Positions 26,489 to 34,947 of a DNA stretch of 64,000 nt are shown piece after piece. Below the pieces are notes generated by a model, which made no database searches, had not been told where the DNA came from, and was given only the letters and a program-made list of their open reading frames with translations. How positions within the stretch are numbered: the stretch's first letter is position 1; each line of letters opens with the position of its first letter. The position numbers were made by a program, and so were the translations under genes. Location: assembly GCA_016125215.1 (NCBI GenBank), contig WGMF01000028.1, forward strand, positions 124,001 to 188,000, read 5' to 3'. The DNA is from Phycisphaera sp. GTDB taxonomy: Bacteria > Planctomycetota > Phycisphaerae > Phycisphaerales > Phycisphaeraceae.

Positions 26489-27526
26489 CTAAACCCCAGA
26501 GTGGGTATCGGTCAACCCAGCCACAAAGCATTCGAGATTGCCCATCGCTTTGCCGAACCCCGACTTGGACCGGGCGTCGTAACGGATGATGCGGTCAAAC
26601 AACCTGCCCAACGCCGCGGGTTCGAGCTTGTGCAGGGCGGACATAAAAAGCGTCTGCCGCTGACCCCAGAGCTTGAACTCACCCGCCACCTGCCCCGGTG
26701 AGACCCCCTGTGCCAACATCGCCTTGGCTAACCACATCTTCCGACACAGGTCCGCCACGAAGTAACTCACCAGGATATCCGGCTGACCCGACAGGTCGAC
26801 CAGTTCGTGCAGCTTTGTCATAGCCTGACCGACCCGGCCCGACGCGATCGCTTCCAGCACCGCCTCCTGTACCGACCACGCCTGCTCGTCGCTGCTCTGG
26901 CCGACCACCTCGCGGACCATCGGTTCGTCAATGGCCTCGTCCTCGCCGGTCATCAGCGCCAGCTTGGCCAATTCGCTGTCGATCTCACCGAGGTGTGGCC
27001 CCGTGCGACCGACCAGGGCCGACGCGCCGCGTGGCGTGAGCTTGCGCTTGTGATGCGACTTGCTGCGCTCGACCGCCCATTTCTGGGCCTCGGGGACACC
27101 GGGCGTGTCATACTTGATGACCGCGCCGCAGGCCTCGATGAGCTTGTCGAGCTTGCCCTTGTGCCAGGTGTCGCTGCGCAGCACAAGCGTCGCGTGGTCC
27201 ACGGGGTTGGCGGCGTAACGTTCGAGCACGTCGCGGTGGTTCTTGGCAAACTCATCGGCCGCGTCGACGACCACGATCTTGTGCGACACCATCAAGCCGT
27301 AGCTGCGAAGTTCATCGAAGATGTCCGCGACCGTCGCCCGCTCACCGTCGAACGTAAACGTCTCGACCGCTCCCCCCGACGTTTCCAGCGCTGACCGTAG
27401 CGTCTCGATGGCGATGCGCTTGAGCATCTCCTCCTTGCCGTAGAGCACAAGAATGCGCGTCTGGGCGGTGATGAGGCCCGGGGTGTCCGGTGAAGCCGAT
27501 TTTTTGGAGGGCGTCCGTCGTGCCAT
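26489..27526 (-). CDS. holA: DNA polymerase III subunit delta
   Basis: HolA opens the beta sliding clamp as part of the clamp loader. The 345-residue protein matches the family in length and layout: an N-terminal AAA+ like domain starting at LVLYGKEEMLKRIAIE, the DAADEFAK segment, an Arg/Lys-rich middle, the helical domain with DLSGQPDILVSYFVADLCRKMW, and the C-terminal helices ending SALHKLEPAALGRLFDRI. HolA proteins diverge strongly, but the combination is characteristic. The start is ATG 27526; the open frame begins two codons earlier with a TTG. It lies 22 bases after the aminotransferase gene and is probably co-transcribed with it. Confidence 0.85.
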   Translation of the reverse strand: MARRTPSKKSASPDTPGLITAQTRILVLYGKEEMLKRIAIETLRSALETSGGAVETFTFDGERATVADIFDELRSYGLMVSHKIVVVDAADEFAKNHRDVLERYAANPVDHATLVLRSDTWHKGKLDKLIEACGAVIKYDTPGVPEAQKWAVERSKSHHKRKLTPRGASALVGRTGPHLGEIDSELAKLALMTGEDEAIDEPMVREVVGQSSDEQAWSVQEAVLEAIASGRVGQAMTKLHELVDLSGQPDILVSYFVADLCRKMWLAKAMLAQGVSPGQVAGEFKLWGQRQTLFMSALHKLEPAALGRLFDRIIRYDARSKSGFGKAMGNLECFVAGLTDTHSGV

Positions 27527-27547
27527 CGCCAATCACATTAACAAGTA

Positions 27548-28411
27548 TCAACCACCACACACGGAGGGGCTGAGGACATAATCCACAAATGCGCGGTGGA
27601 GTTTTGAGGTTGTCGGTCCGGTCTGGCCGTCGGCGATCTGTGCCTGCCCCACGTGCGTCACTGCGGCGACGTGCGTGGTCGTGCCCACGAGCATCACCTC
27701 GTCCGCACTCAGTAAAGCTTCGGTGTCGAAAGGCTCCTCACGGACCGTGATCCCCTGCGAACCGGCCAAATCGATCACGATTGCGCGTGTCACCCCGGGA
27801 AGGATGGCCCCGTCTGTGGGGGGGGTCCACAGTTTGCCGTTACGCACAACCATCACGCTCGTGCTCGTGCCCTCGGTGACCCGGTTGGCCCTGTGCAGGA
27901 TCGCCTCGCTCGCCCCGGCCCGCAGCGCGCGGTTCCTGGCTAACACGTTGGGCAGGAGCATCAGGGACTTGATCCAGCAGTGCGCCCAACGTTCGTCGGG
28001 GTGGAGGATCGTGCGCACCTGCCGCGGCGTGGCCGACGGGTCCAGGGGCTTGTCCGGGTAGGCGATCGCCATCACCGTCGGGAGCACGTCCACGGGGAAG
28101 GCGTGATCGCGCGGGGCAGCCCCACGGGTGACGTGCCAGTAAACCTTGGCGTCTAACAGGTTGTTAGCCTTGACCAGTTCGTCGCTCACCCCCGGGAGGT
28201 CGTGGGCCCGCGGGGTGGCGGGCAGCTCGATGGCCCGCATCGAGTTGGCTAACCGTTCGTGGTGCATCTGCATGGCCAGCGGTTTGCCGTGGTAGTAACG
28301 GACCACCTCGTAGACCCCGTCGGCAAATAGCCCGCCGCGGTCTTCGATGGAGAGCGCCGCCTCGACACGCGGGACGAACTGGCCGTTGAGATAGATGACG
28401 GGACTGGGCAT
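27548..28411 (-). CDS. Class IV PLP-dependent aminotransferase (D-amino-acid/branched-chain type)
   Basis: The 287-residue protein belongs to fold-type IV PLP enzymes. The N-terminus VIYLNGQFVPRVEAALSIEDRGGLFADGVYEVVRYYHGKP matches D-amino-acid transaminases best. The PLP lysine lies in CWIKSLMLLPNVLARN, the glutamate in EAILHRANRVTEGTSTSVMVV, and the phosphate-binding stretch in ILPGVTRAIVIDLA. D-alanine aminotransferase, branched-chain aminotransferase and aminodeoxychorismate lyase share these motifs, so the substrate is not certain. The ATG at 28411 is preceded by a CCAGTCACC tandem repeat and not by a ribosome site. One palindromic CTAACA-N3-TGTTAG copy lies in the gene at 28153. Confidence 0.85.
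   Translation of the reverse strand: MPSPVIYLNGQFVPRVEAALSIEDRGGLFADGVYEVVRYYHGKPLAMQMHHERLANSMRAIELPATPRAHDLPGVSDELVKANNLLDAKVYWHVTRGAAPRDHAFPVDVLPTVMAIAYPDKPLDPSATPRQVRTILHPDERWAHCWIKSLMLLPNVLARNRALRAGASEAILHRANRVTEGTSTSVMVVRNGKLWTPPTDGAILPGVTRAIVIDLAGSQGITVREEPFDTEALLSADEVMLVGTTTHVAAVTHVGQAQIADGQTGPTTSKLHRAFVDYVLSPSVCGG
28153..28167. repeat. Palindrome CTAACA-N3-TGTTAG inside the aminotransferase gene
   Basis: A perfect 6+3+6 palindrome lies in coding sequence and uses the TTA leucine codon, which is rare in this GC-rich DNA. Further copies are at 53888 (purA), 41487 (cytochrome, one mismatch) and 6694 (Gln-rich protein, degenerate). Confidence 0.7.
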
Positions 28412-28418
28412 GGGGAGG

Positions 28419-28466
28419 GTGACTGGTGATTGGTGATTGGTGACTGGTGACTGGGTGATATTGGCT
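28419..28466. repeat. GTGACTG-type tandem repeat
   Basis: Seven-base units of the form GGTGACT/GGTGATT recur five times directly upstream of the aminotransferase start. A second array of the same unit lies at 29437-29483. The repeat fills most of the gap to the divergent FabZ-like gene. Confidence 0.8.
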
Positions 28467-28553
28467 GGGGCGGTGACTGGTATTACACTCTATCGGCCTT
28501 CGTGCGTTTTGCATGTGAAGCCTGACCTGTCATCGCTGTTCAGGAGCGTCCGC

Positions 28554-28949
28554 TTGCGGTTTGAACTGATCGATCAAGTCCTCGAGATGACCGACGAGCG
28601 CATCGTCGCGGTCAAGGCGGTCACCACGGCTGAAGAATACCTGGCTGACCACTTCCCCGGTTTTGCGGTCTTACCGGGGGTGATGATGGTCGAGACGCTC
28701 ATTCAGGCAGGCCGTAAACTCCTTGCGCAGCGTTTTGACGCTCACCACCTGGTCGTCACGCAGGCACGCAACATCCGCTTTGGCAACATGGTCCGACCCG
28801 GCCAGTGCCTGCGCGTCGAGGTCACGCTGCGCAGCCACGACGAGACCGGTTACGAACTGGCGGGCGAAGGCACCGTCGACCAGAGCGTCGCGGTGCAGGG
28901 CCGATTCCGTCTCGCGCCTCTCAACGGGGGATCGCACCGCCCCGGTTAG
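28554..28949 (+). CDS. FabZ-like hotdog dehydratase
   Basis: The 131-residue protein has the hotdog-fold layout of 3-hydroxyacyl-ACP dehydratases: ADHFPGFAVLPGVMMVETLIQAG contains the His and Glu at the normal catalytic positions, followed by a core strand with ARNIRFGNMVRPGQCLRVEV. It would dehydrate ACP-bound 3-hydroxyacyl chains in the cytoplasm. The start is TTG 28554, chosen because AGGAG lies seven bases upstream; longer versions enter the upstream tandem repeat. It heads a rightward set with an ACP and a second FabZ-like gene. The sequence PGVMMVET differs from typical FabZ (PGVLIIEA), so substrate range may differ. Confidence 0.85.
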   Translation: MRFELIDQVLEMTDERIVAVKAVTTAEEYLADHFPGFAVLPGVMMVETLIQAGRKLLAQRFDAHHLVVTQARNIRFGNMVRPGQCLRVEVTLRSHDETGYELAGEGTVDQSVAVQGRFRLAPLNGGSHRPG

Positions 28950-29035
28950 CCGACGCCATCCAGCCGCGTTTCCTGTTATCCTTCCCGCAATCCGACTCAA
29001 GGACTCCCCCAACCCCCAACGGAGCGAACCCGCTC

Positions 29036-29425
29036 ATGGCCAAGTTGACCGATGAACAGACCCTCGAAAAAGTCCGTGAAGTGCTCGTTGACGCCCTGGG
29101 CGTGGACGATGATGAAGTCACCCCAGAGGCCACACTGGTGGGCGACCTCGGAGCCGAGTCGATCGACTTTCTCGACATCGCCTTCCGCCTCGAGAAGGCC
29201 TTTGGGATCAAGATCGAAGAAGGCGAGATGATGCCCGCCAACGTCATCAACGATCCGCGCTACGTGGCCGACGGCAAGGTCACCGACGCGGGCCTCGACG
29301 AACTGAAAAAGCGCATGCCCCACGCCAACCTCGACACCTTTGCCCAGACCCGATCCGTCGAAGACTTCCCCAACGTCTTCACCGTCGAAGCGGTGGTGAA
29401 CTTCGTGAAGAACAAGCTGGGGTGA
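29036..29425 (+). CDS. Acyl carrier protein (long form)
   Basis: The 129-residue protein is an acyl carrier protein. The phosphopantetheine serine lies in LGAESIDFLDIAFRLEKAF (about residue 39), with the acidic helix II that contacts partner enzymes. It is longer than a normal ACP (75-90 residues) because of a 45-residue C-terminal region (LKKRMPHANLDTFAQTRSVE and on) after a helix III that carries an insert. The start ATG 29036 has GGAG upstream. It lies between two FabZ-like genes; such split sets occur in fatty-acid or specialised acyl pathways, for example for pigments or membrane lipids. Confidence 0.9.
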   Translation: MAKLTDEQTLEKVREVLVDALGVDDDEVTPEATLVGDLGAESIDFLDIAFRLEKAFGIKIEEGEMMPANVINDPRYVADGKVTDAGLDELKKRMPHANLDTFAQTRSVEDFPNVFTVEAVVNFVKNKLG

Positions 29426-29436
29426 GGGGGGGGTTA

Positions 29437-29483
29437 GTGACTGGTGACTGGTGAGTGGTGAGTGGTGAGTGGTGAGTGGTGAC
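29437..29483. repeat. GTGACTG-type tandem repeat
   Basis: Six and a half seven-base units (GTGACTG/GTGAGTG) follow the acp stop codon. It is the same unit as at 28419-28466. Confidence 0.85.
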
Positions 29484-29510
29484 AAGATGTTAGAGACGAG
29501 ATCAATATTG

Positions 29511-29590
29511 GCTTTCTGAGATCATCAATCATCGATTATCAATCATCAATGGTTTTCATGTCAGACATCAAACATCAGACATCATCCATC
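29511..29590 (+). repeat. Dispersed leader repeat, copy 1
   Basis: A segment with CTGAGATCATCAATCATC, then ATCAATGG, then CAGACATCAAACATCAGACA precedes the start of the second FabZ-like gene. The same series occurs on the minus strand at 58311-58380, again ending at a start codon without a ribosome site. Confidence 0.75.
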
Positions 29591-29597
29591 TCTTCCC

Positions 29598-30107
29598 ATG
29601 CGCTGGCTCTGGCTTGACCGTATCCTCGAACTCGAACGTGCCAAACGCTGCGTCGCGGTGAAGAATGTCTCCATCGCTGAGGAAGTCCTGCACGACCACT
29701 TCCCCGCCACCGACACGCACCCCGCCACGCCCGTGATGCCCAACACCCTCATCATCGAGGGCATGGCCCAGACCGCGGGCATCCTCGTCGGCCACGCCAA
29801 TGACTTTCGTGAGAAAGTCATCCTCGCCAAGATCAACAAAGCCACCTTCACCGACGCCGCCCGCCCGGGCGTCTGCCTCCGTTTTACCGCCCACATCGAA
29901 CGCCTCGACACCGCCGGCGCCTCGACCTCGGGTGTTGTTGAATACTTCGAGCCTTGCACCTGCGAACCCAGACCGCTGGCCACCATCGACCTGATGTTCA
30001 GCCACATCGATCACAACCGGTCCGGCCTGTCGTTCCCGGAGCACAACTTCGTGTTCGGCCCGACCTTCAAAGACCTTCTGCGGCAGAGCGGGTTCGCGCA
30101 GGCATAA
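29598..30107 (+). CDS. fabZ: FabZ-like 3-hydroxyacyl-ACP dehydratase
   Basis: The 169-residue protein is a FabZ-family hotdog protein. The His of HDHFPATD and the Glu in PVMPNTLIIEGMAQTAG are at the catalytic positions, followed by ILAKINKATFTDAARPGVCL. A short insert (TDTHPAT) separates HFP from PVMP. It would dehydrate 3-hydroxyacyl-ACP. The ATG at 29598 is preceded by the dispersed leader repeat and has no Shine-Dalgarno site. It is the third gene of the FabZ-like/ACP/FabZ-like set; which of the two dehydratases serves the main fatty-acid cycle is unclear. Confidence 0.87.
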   Translation: MRWLWLDRILELERAKRCVAVKNVSIAEEVLHDHFPATDTHPATPVMPNTLIIEGMAQTAGILVGHANDFREKVILAKINKATFTDAARPGVCLRFTAHIERLDTAGASTSGVVEYFEPCTCEPRPLATIDLMFSHIDHNRSGLSFPEHNFVFGPTFKDLLRQSGFAQA

Positions 30108-30115
30108 AACCGGGG

Positions 30116-30144
30116 TTTCACGCGGGGGACGCAGAGAGCGCGGG
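30116..30144. repeat. Single arm TTTCACGCGGGGGACGCAG
   Basis: This short word series, with two GACGC/AGCGC units, also occurs inverted at about 9891-9920 after the BatA-like gene. It resembles one arm of the modular repeat family. The remaining bases of the gap 30108-30256 show only the ribosome site of the next gene. Confidence 0.55.
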
Positions 30145-30256
30145 AAGAGAGCCATGGGAGTGTGTCATGCATTTAGCCGCGTGCTTGCGACGCGCGGGCA
30201 ACCGTTGACGCATGGTAAAATCATGGTCGGGCTACACACCCAAAGGAGACGCGGCC

Positions 30257-30880
30257 ATGCCCACGTTCAACCGCACTTTCGTTGCCCTGATTGCCTTGGC
30301 GCTTCTGGCGCTGGTCGGTTGTTCGAGCATCACCGTCGATGCGCCGGTCGGCCAAGCGATCACCGACGAGCAGGCCAAGGATTTCGAGGGCCTGTGGCGT
30401 TCGGGTGAGCCGGCCGTAGCGGTCAAGCACATCGCCGGCGGTCGGTTTGTCGCGGCGACGCTGGACTACGACGAGAAGGCAAGCCGATTCAAGCTCCAAC
30501 AGTTTGATTGCGTCATCACCGACGTGAATGGCCGAACGGTGATCCACCTCGCCGAGCTGAAAGAAAAGTCCCAGGACGATAAGAAAGAAGGCGCAGAGGC
30601 CGGCCAAGTCAAACCGGGGCGTTACAGCCTGGCGTTTGGCACGTTGACGGACGACGGATCGATCCTGCTCTGGCCTACAAACTACGACACTTTCGAGAAG
30701 GCGGTCGAATCGGGCGCGTTGAAGGGCACCGTGGTCAAAGACAACGGCACACGCATCCAACTGACCGATGAGCCCGAGAAAATCGCGGCCTTTATTGCGT
30801 CCAAATCGCCCGCCGAGTTGTACGACCTGGACCGCAAACCGACGGTGCTGGTGCGCATCGACGCCGGTCTGAAGAAGTGA
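30257..30880 (+). CDS. Small lipoprotein of unknown function
   Basis: The 207-residue protein has a lipoprotein signal (FVALIALALLALVGC, lipobox LVGC at about residues 19-22) and a mature domain of about 185 residues with alternating strands and helices and a Lys/Glu-rich segment near 105-115. No family is recognised. The start ATG 30257 has AAGGAG ten bases upstream, which excludes a longer frame. It lies alone between the FabZ-like gene and the STAS gene. Confidence 0.75.
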   Translation: MPTFNRTFVALIALALLALVGCSSITVDAPVGQAITDEQAKDFEGLWRSGEPAVAVKHIAGGRFVAATLDYDEKASRFKLQQFDCVITDVNGRTVIHLAELKEKSQDDKKEGAEAGQVKPGRYSLAFGTLTDDGSILLWPTNYDTFEKAVESGALKGTVVKDNGTRIQLTDEPEKIAAFIASKSPAELYDLDRKPTVLVRIDAGLKK

Positions 30881-30954
30881 ACGTCGCGCACACGGGCGTT
30901 TTGATTGTTTACTCATCCGTTCCCGCCCCGGGGACATTGTGTAGAATCCCCCGC

Positions 30955-31323
30955 ATGAGTGAGCAGGCCCCCTCCAACGAAGCGCCACGTCTGCAGACCG
31001 ACCACACGGACCGGTACACCCACGTCACGTTCCTCAATAACAAAGCCGACGGCATCGCGGTACGGCAGCTCTACGAACTGGCTGCGTCGATGATGGAAAC
31101 ACGCAACCAGCGGATGCTCGTGGACCTCACGGGCCTGCCGATGGCCAGCTCGGGCCTGATGGGCATGCTCGTGACCATCCGCAAGAAGTTCCTGATGACC
31201 GGCGGGCAGCTTCACATCGCTTCGCCCAACCCGATGGTGACCAAGTCGTTCCAGGTCATGCGCCTTGACATCGTGCTGCAGCTCTTCCCCAGCGTGGACG
31301 AGGCGCAGGCGAAGTTCAAGTAA
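30955..31323 (+). CDS. STAS-domain anti-sigma factor antagonist-like protein
   Basis: The 122-residue protein is a single STAS domain of the SpoIIAA/RsbV type. The helix with the regulatory serine appears as MASSGLMGMLVTI (about residues 62-74), matching the DSSGLG region where partner kinases phosphorylate. Such proteins act in partner-switching control of sigma factors or other outputs. No anti-sigma kinase or phosphatase gene is adjacent, so its partner is encoded elsewhere. The ATG at 30955 was chosen since upstream codons show no homology. The last eight bases overlap the end of the convergent aroDE gene. Confidence 0.85.
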   Translation: MSEQAPSNEAPRLQTDHTDRYTHVTFLNNKADGIAVRQLYELAASMMETRNQRMLVDLTGLPMASSGLMGMLVTIRKKFLMTGGQLHIASPNPMVTKSFQVMRLDIVLQLFPSVDEAQAKFK

Positions 31324-32920
31324 GTAGCCGCTTCCGAACGACTTCACGGAAGATGTCCACCGGGGCCTCCCGGCCGGTCCACAACTCGAACTGCAGCGCC
31401 GCCTGTCGCACGAACATCTCGACGCCACTGATGGTGACGCAGCCCGCTTGGCTTGCTTCACGGAGTAGCCGCGTGGTCATCGGGTTGTAGATCGTGTCAA
31501 AGACCACAACGCCCGGCCGAAAGCTGTTCCCTCGCATTTCCGTGGGCATCGGGGTGTCGTCCAAGTTCGGGTGCATGCCGACGGGGGTGCAGTTGATAAA
31601 GACCTGGCAGCACGAGTCGCAGAGTTTTTCCAGCCGGGCCGCAACGACCTTGCCCCCCCCGGAAGTGAAGGCGGATGCCAACTCCTGGGCGCGTTCGAGT
31701 GTGCGGTTGTAGATCACGACTGTCGCGCCGTGGTGGGCAAAGCCGGCCACGATCGCCCTCGCTGCGCCGCCGGCACCGAGCACCGCGACGCGCATCCCTT
31801 TCAAGCCCTCGCGCTGGATGCCCATGCCTTCACATACGGAGTCCAGCGCCGCGGCGTAGTCCGTGTTGCTGGCGTAGAGCGAGCCGTCGTCACGGACGGT
31901 GAGCGTGTTGGCGGTGCCGATGCGCTGTGTGAGTTCTTCGATCTCGCCGCTGCGCTCGGTGACGAAGCGAAGGAGGTTGTCCTTGTGGGGGATGGTGACG
32001 CTCAGGCCCCGAAAGTTCAGGGGCTTGTAATCGAGCCACGAGGCGAGGGTGGCTTTGAAGTGCTCGTACTCGGGCGGGATGGGGAGCTTGAGGTAGACGC
32101 CGTCGTACCCGGTGGCGTCGAAGCCGGCGTTGTGGATGTGGGGCGAGAGCGAGTGCCCGACCGGGTGGCCGACGACGCCAAACACACGGGTTGTGGGTTG
32201 GATTTTGTCCCATCGGTAGAGCCGCTTAAGCTCGGTGACGGTGGGCTGACCGGGCGCGGTAGGTTCGGGAGCGCGGCCGGCGGGCGGGTCGAGCGTGGCA
32301 AAGGTCAGCAGCGCGCCGAACTTTTTGGCAAGCACCCGGCTGGGCAACCCCCACTCGCCCATGCACAGCGCGATCGTCGGCTTGTATTGATGCGAGACGA
32401 CCTCGAAGGCCTCGATGTTGTCCCGCAGCGACCGAGCCTGCCACGCAAGCTTCACCACACGGCAGGCGGGGTCCGCGACCATCGCTTCGATGCGCTGATA
32501 AAGATCGACCGGTCGCTTCTCGAAATCGTGCGACGAAAGGATCAGACCCGTGTCGGTCGGGCGCACCTGCGCGGGGTGGTCGACGACGAGCTTGACCTTC
32601 TGTTTGATGTTGGCAGAGCGGTGGAACGCAGCCAGTTCGACATCCAGGTAGGCCGGCTTGCGCACGCCCATGCAGGCGTGCTCGAAGAGGCTGATGCGCG
32701 TCTGTTCATCGCCGTCGTAAAACCCGCCCTCCCAAGTGGGCCTGCAAGTCAGGATGCAAGGCAGGGGCGAACGCTCGACAAGCTCCACAACACGCTTCGG
32801 GTCGGTGAACGTGTCGATGCGGTACTCGACAAGGTCCGCCCCCTGCTCAGCGGCAAGCGTCGCAAGCGATAGCGCCTGCTCGAGTCGCTGCACCATGATG
32901 GAGACAGCCAGGTGTGTCAC
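31316..32920 (-). CDS. aroDE: Bifunctional 3-dehydroquinate dehydratase / shikimate dehydrogenase
   Basis: This 534-residue fusion carries out the third and fourth steps of the shikimate pathway. Residues 1-225 are a type I dehydroquinase: EYRIDTF, the catalytic His in LSSHDFEKR and the Schiff-base Lys in VVKLAWQA. Residues about 255-534 are shikimate dehydrogenase: VVGHPVGHSLSPHIHN, the catalytic Lys in VTIPHKDNLL, and the NADP-binding GAGGAARAIV. Plants and chlamydiae carry the same fusion. The start is GTG 32920, which gives the usual THLAVSIMVQ beginning. A CCCCCCGGAAGTG repeat word codes for TSGGGK inside the dehydrogenase part. It is divergent from the BamD-like gene. Confidence 0.93.
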   Translation of the reverse strand: MTHLAVSIMVQRLEQALSLATLAAEQGADLVEYRIDTFTDPKRVVELVERSPLPCILTCRPTWEGGFYDGDEQTRISLFEHACMGVRKPAYLDVELAAFHRSANIKQKVKLVVDHPAQVRPTDTGLILSSHDFEKRPVDLYQRIEAMVADPACRVVKLAWQARSLRDNIEAFEVVSHQYKPTIALCMGEWGLPSRVLAKKFGALLTFATLDPPAGRAPEPTAPGQPTVTELKRLYRWDKIQPTTRVFGVVGHPVGHSLSPHIHNAGFDATGYDGVYLKLPIPPEYEHFKATLASWLDYKPLNFRGLSVTIPHKDNLLRFVTERSGEIEELTQRIGTANTLTVRDDGSLYASNTDYAAALDSVCEGMGIQREGLKGMRVAVLGAGGAARAIVAGFAHHGATVVIYNRTLERAQELASAFTSGGGKVVAARLEKLCDSCCQVFINCTPVGMHPNLDDTPMPTEMRGNSFRPGVVVFDTIYNPMTTRLLREASQAGCVTISGVEMFVRQAALQFELWTGREAPVDIFREVVRKRLLT

Positions 32921-33053
32921 GCCGCACAGGATACCCCCGGAAGCCGGGGAAGGCTTGATATCACCTGTCACCGACACGCCCCGGTTTTGCCCGTTGGTAA
33001 ACGCAGGCTTATCATGGCCGTCTGTTCTTCGATCCCCTCTACCGAGGCCAACC

Positions 33054-34181
33054 ATGTTCCAAAGTCCGAATGGAATCGGTCGCAAGCGAAGCGTTCTCAC
33101 GGCCACGCTTGCGCTGGCTGGGGTGATGATTCTGGGCACAGCGGCGCACGCGCAGGAGCGTTACAAGCTCGACGACGGCGCGTGGCAAAAGCAAGCCGGC
33201 CTCGCACCGGATTCGCCCGAGGGCAAGCTCCAGGCGATCCGCAAACTTCTGGCGGAAGACAAGCCCGGCGCAGCCGAGAGCGCCGCGACGGACTGGATCG
33301 ACGCCAACCCCGACCACGTGCTGCTGCCCGAGGCTTACCTCTTGCGTGGCGATGCGCTCGTGGCCCAGCGCGATTACTACAAGGCCTTGTTTGATTACGA
33401 GTACCTCATCCGCACCTTCCCCTCGTCCGAACAGTTCATGACCGCGCTCGAACGGGAATACAACATCGGCACGCTCTTCGTCTCCGGCGTCAAGCGCAAG
33501 CTCTGGGGCCTGCCGATCGTCCCGGCCGAGGGCGAAGGCGAAGAGCTTTTCATCCGCATCCAGGAACGCGCCCCCGGTAGCGCGATCGGCGAACAGGCCA
33601 GCATGGCCCTGGCGGACTACTACTTCAAAGAGTCCGACATGGAAAACGCCGCGACCGCCTACGACCTGTTCCTCCAGAACTACCCCGAGAGCGAACAACG
33701 CGAACGCGCGATGATCCAGCTCATCCGATCCAACCTCGCCACCTTCAAAGGCCCCCGCTTCGACGCGTCCGGTCTGCTCGACGCGCAGGGCCGAATCAAG
33801 ACTTTCGCCAAAGAGTACCCCGCCTCGGCCGAACGCCTGGGCTTCGACGCGATCCTCATCCGCATCGACGAGTCCCTCGCCCTCAAAGGTTACTACAACG
33901 GCCAGTGGTACGAACGTGTGGACAAGAAACTCAGCGCCATCTACACCTACCAGCGCGTCGTGAGCGACCACCCCCAGACCGCCGCGGCCCAGTTGGCCAT
34001 CAAACGGCTCGACAAGCTCGGCGCACCGCCCGTGCCCGGCAAGACGCAGACCTACCGTGTCGAGCAAGGCTCCACGCTCCCCACGCCCAGCGTCCCCAAC
34101 CCCGACGCGGCGGATCAGGCCGTCCCCACGCACGGGACCAACGACGAAGTGCCCGCACCGGGCAACGTGGACACACGGTGA
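33054..34181 (+). CDS. BamD-like TPR outer-membrane assembly protein
   Basis: The 375-residue protein has a signal peptide (LTATLALAGVMILGTAAHAQ) cleaved by signal peptidase I, not a lipobox, and then TPR-type helices. Repeated motifs such as LLPEAYLLRGDALVAQRDYYKALFDY and ASMALADYYFKESDMENAATAYDLFLQNYPES match BamD/YfiO-like proteins. The C-terminal 45 residues are Pro-rich. BamD helps insert outer-membrane beta-barrel proteins; other TPR proteins of this type act in tethering or transport, so the exact role is inferred. The ATG 33054 has GAGG nine bases upstream. It lies seven bases before lptE, so the two are probably an outer-membrane biogenesis operon. Confidence 0.75.
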   Translation: MFQSPNGIGRKRSVLTATLALAGVMILGTAAHAQERYKLDDGAWQKQAGLAPDSPEGKLQAIRKLLAEDKPGAAESAATDWIDANPDHVLLPEAYLLRGDALVAQRDYYKALFDYEYLIRTFPSSEQFMTALEREYNIGTLFVSGVKRKLWGLPIVPAEGEGEELFIRIQERAPGSAIGEQASMALADYYFKESDMENAATAYDLFLQNYPESEQRERAMIQLIRSNLATFKGPRFDASGLLDAQGRIKTFAKEYPASAERLGFDAILIRIDESLALKGYYNGQWYERVDKKLSAIYTYQRVVSDHPQTAAAQLAIKRLDKLGAPPVPGKTQTYRVEQGSTLPTPSVPNPDAADQAVPTHGTNDEVPAPGNVDTR

Positions 34182-34188
34182 TACCCCC

Positions 34189-34755
34189 ATGCTCACGACA
34201 CCCCTTCCCATCCCCAGCCAATCACTCCCCACGCCATCGGTGTGTCGCCGACTTACGCCGGCGCTGCTGTGCCTGGCCACGCTTGTGACTTTGCTTCTGG
34301 CCACCGGCTGCGGCTACCAGCACAAAGAACTCTTCCCCGACCAGTACGCCACCGTTTCCGTCCCCATCTTCGGCAACCGCACGTTCTACCGTGGTGTCGA
34401 GTTCGACCTCTCCGAAGCGCTCATCAAAGAGATCGAGCTGCGCACGCCCTACAAAGCCGTCCCGGGTTCACGCGCTCAAACCGTGCTCGAGGGCAACATC
34501 ACCGGGATCAGCCAGAGGCAACTGAGCCGAACCCGGACCGGTGGGCTGCCCGAAGAGATCGAGGTCACGATCACCGTGGACTTCGTCTGGAAAGACCTGG
34601 GCACGGGCACGGTGATCCGCGAAAGAAGGGGGTTCGAGTCGGTCGGGCGCTACGTCCCCTCCCTGCCGGTGAGCGAACCGTTCCCCGTGGCCCAGCACCA
34701 GGCGGTGCAGCGGCTGGCCACCGATATCGTCTCAACCATGCGGGCAGACTGGTAA
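34189..34755 (+). CDS. lptE: LptE-like lipopolysaccharide-assembly lipoprotein
   Basis: The 188-residue protein has a lipobox (LLLATGC, Cys near residue 41) followed by GYQHKELFPDQYATVSVPIFGNRTFYRGVEFDLSEALIKEIE, the characteristic LptE-family start, with conserved strand-helix-strand pattern to the C-terminus. LptE plugs the LptD barrel that inserts lipopolysaccharide into the outer membrane. The N-terminal extension before the signal helix is Pro/Ser-rich and unusual. It begins seven bases after the BamD-like gene, supporting an outer-membrane operon. Confidence 0.85.
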   Translation: MLTTPLPIPSQSLPTPSVCRRLTPALLCLATLVTLLLATGCGYQHKELFPDQYATVSVPIFGNRTFYRGVEFDLSEALIKEIELRTPYKAVPGSRAQTVLEGNITGISQRQLSRTRTGGLPEEIEVTITVDFVWKDLGTGTVIRERRGFESVGRYVPSLPVSEPFPVAQHQAVQRLATDIVSTMRADW

Positions 34756-34947
34756 ACCCCACCCAACCGGGTACCGCCCCGCTGTTTGCAAGAGCTTTCG
34801 AGTTATCACGCCCACGCCCGGGGGGACTTTTGGCCGATAGAGGTCAGGTCGGGATTTGACCGCTACAATATCCACGACATCGCCGGACTTTAGCCCGGAT
34901 TCCGCACAGCCCGCACGTTGCAGGCGTCGGCTAACGTGAGGACCATC

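Noticed and set aside
31571-32872. A 433-codon plus-strand frame opposite aroDE
   Set aside because: Both catalytic halves of aroDE are intact on the minus strand, and the plus frame has Arg/Gly/Val-rich shadow composition.
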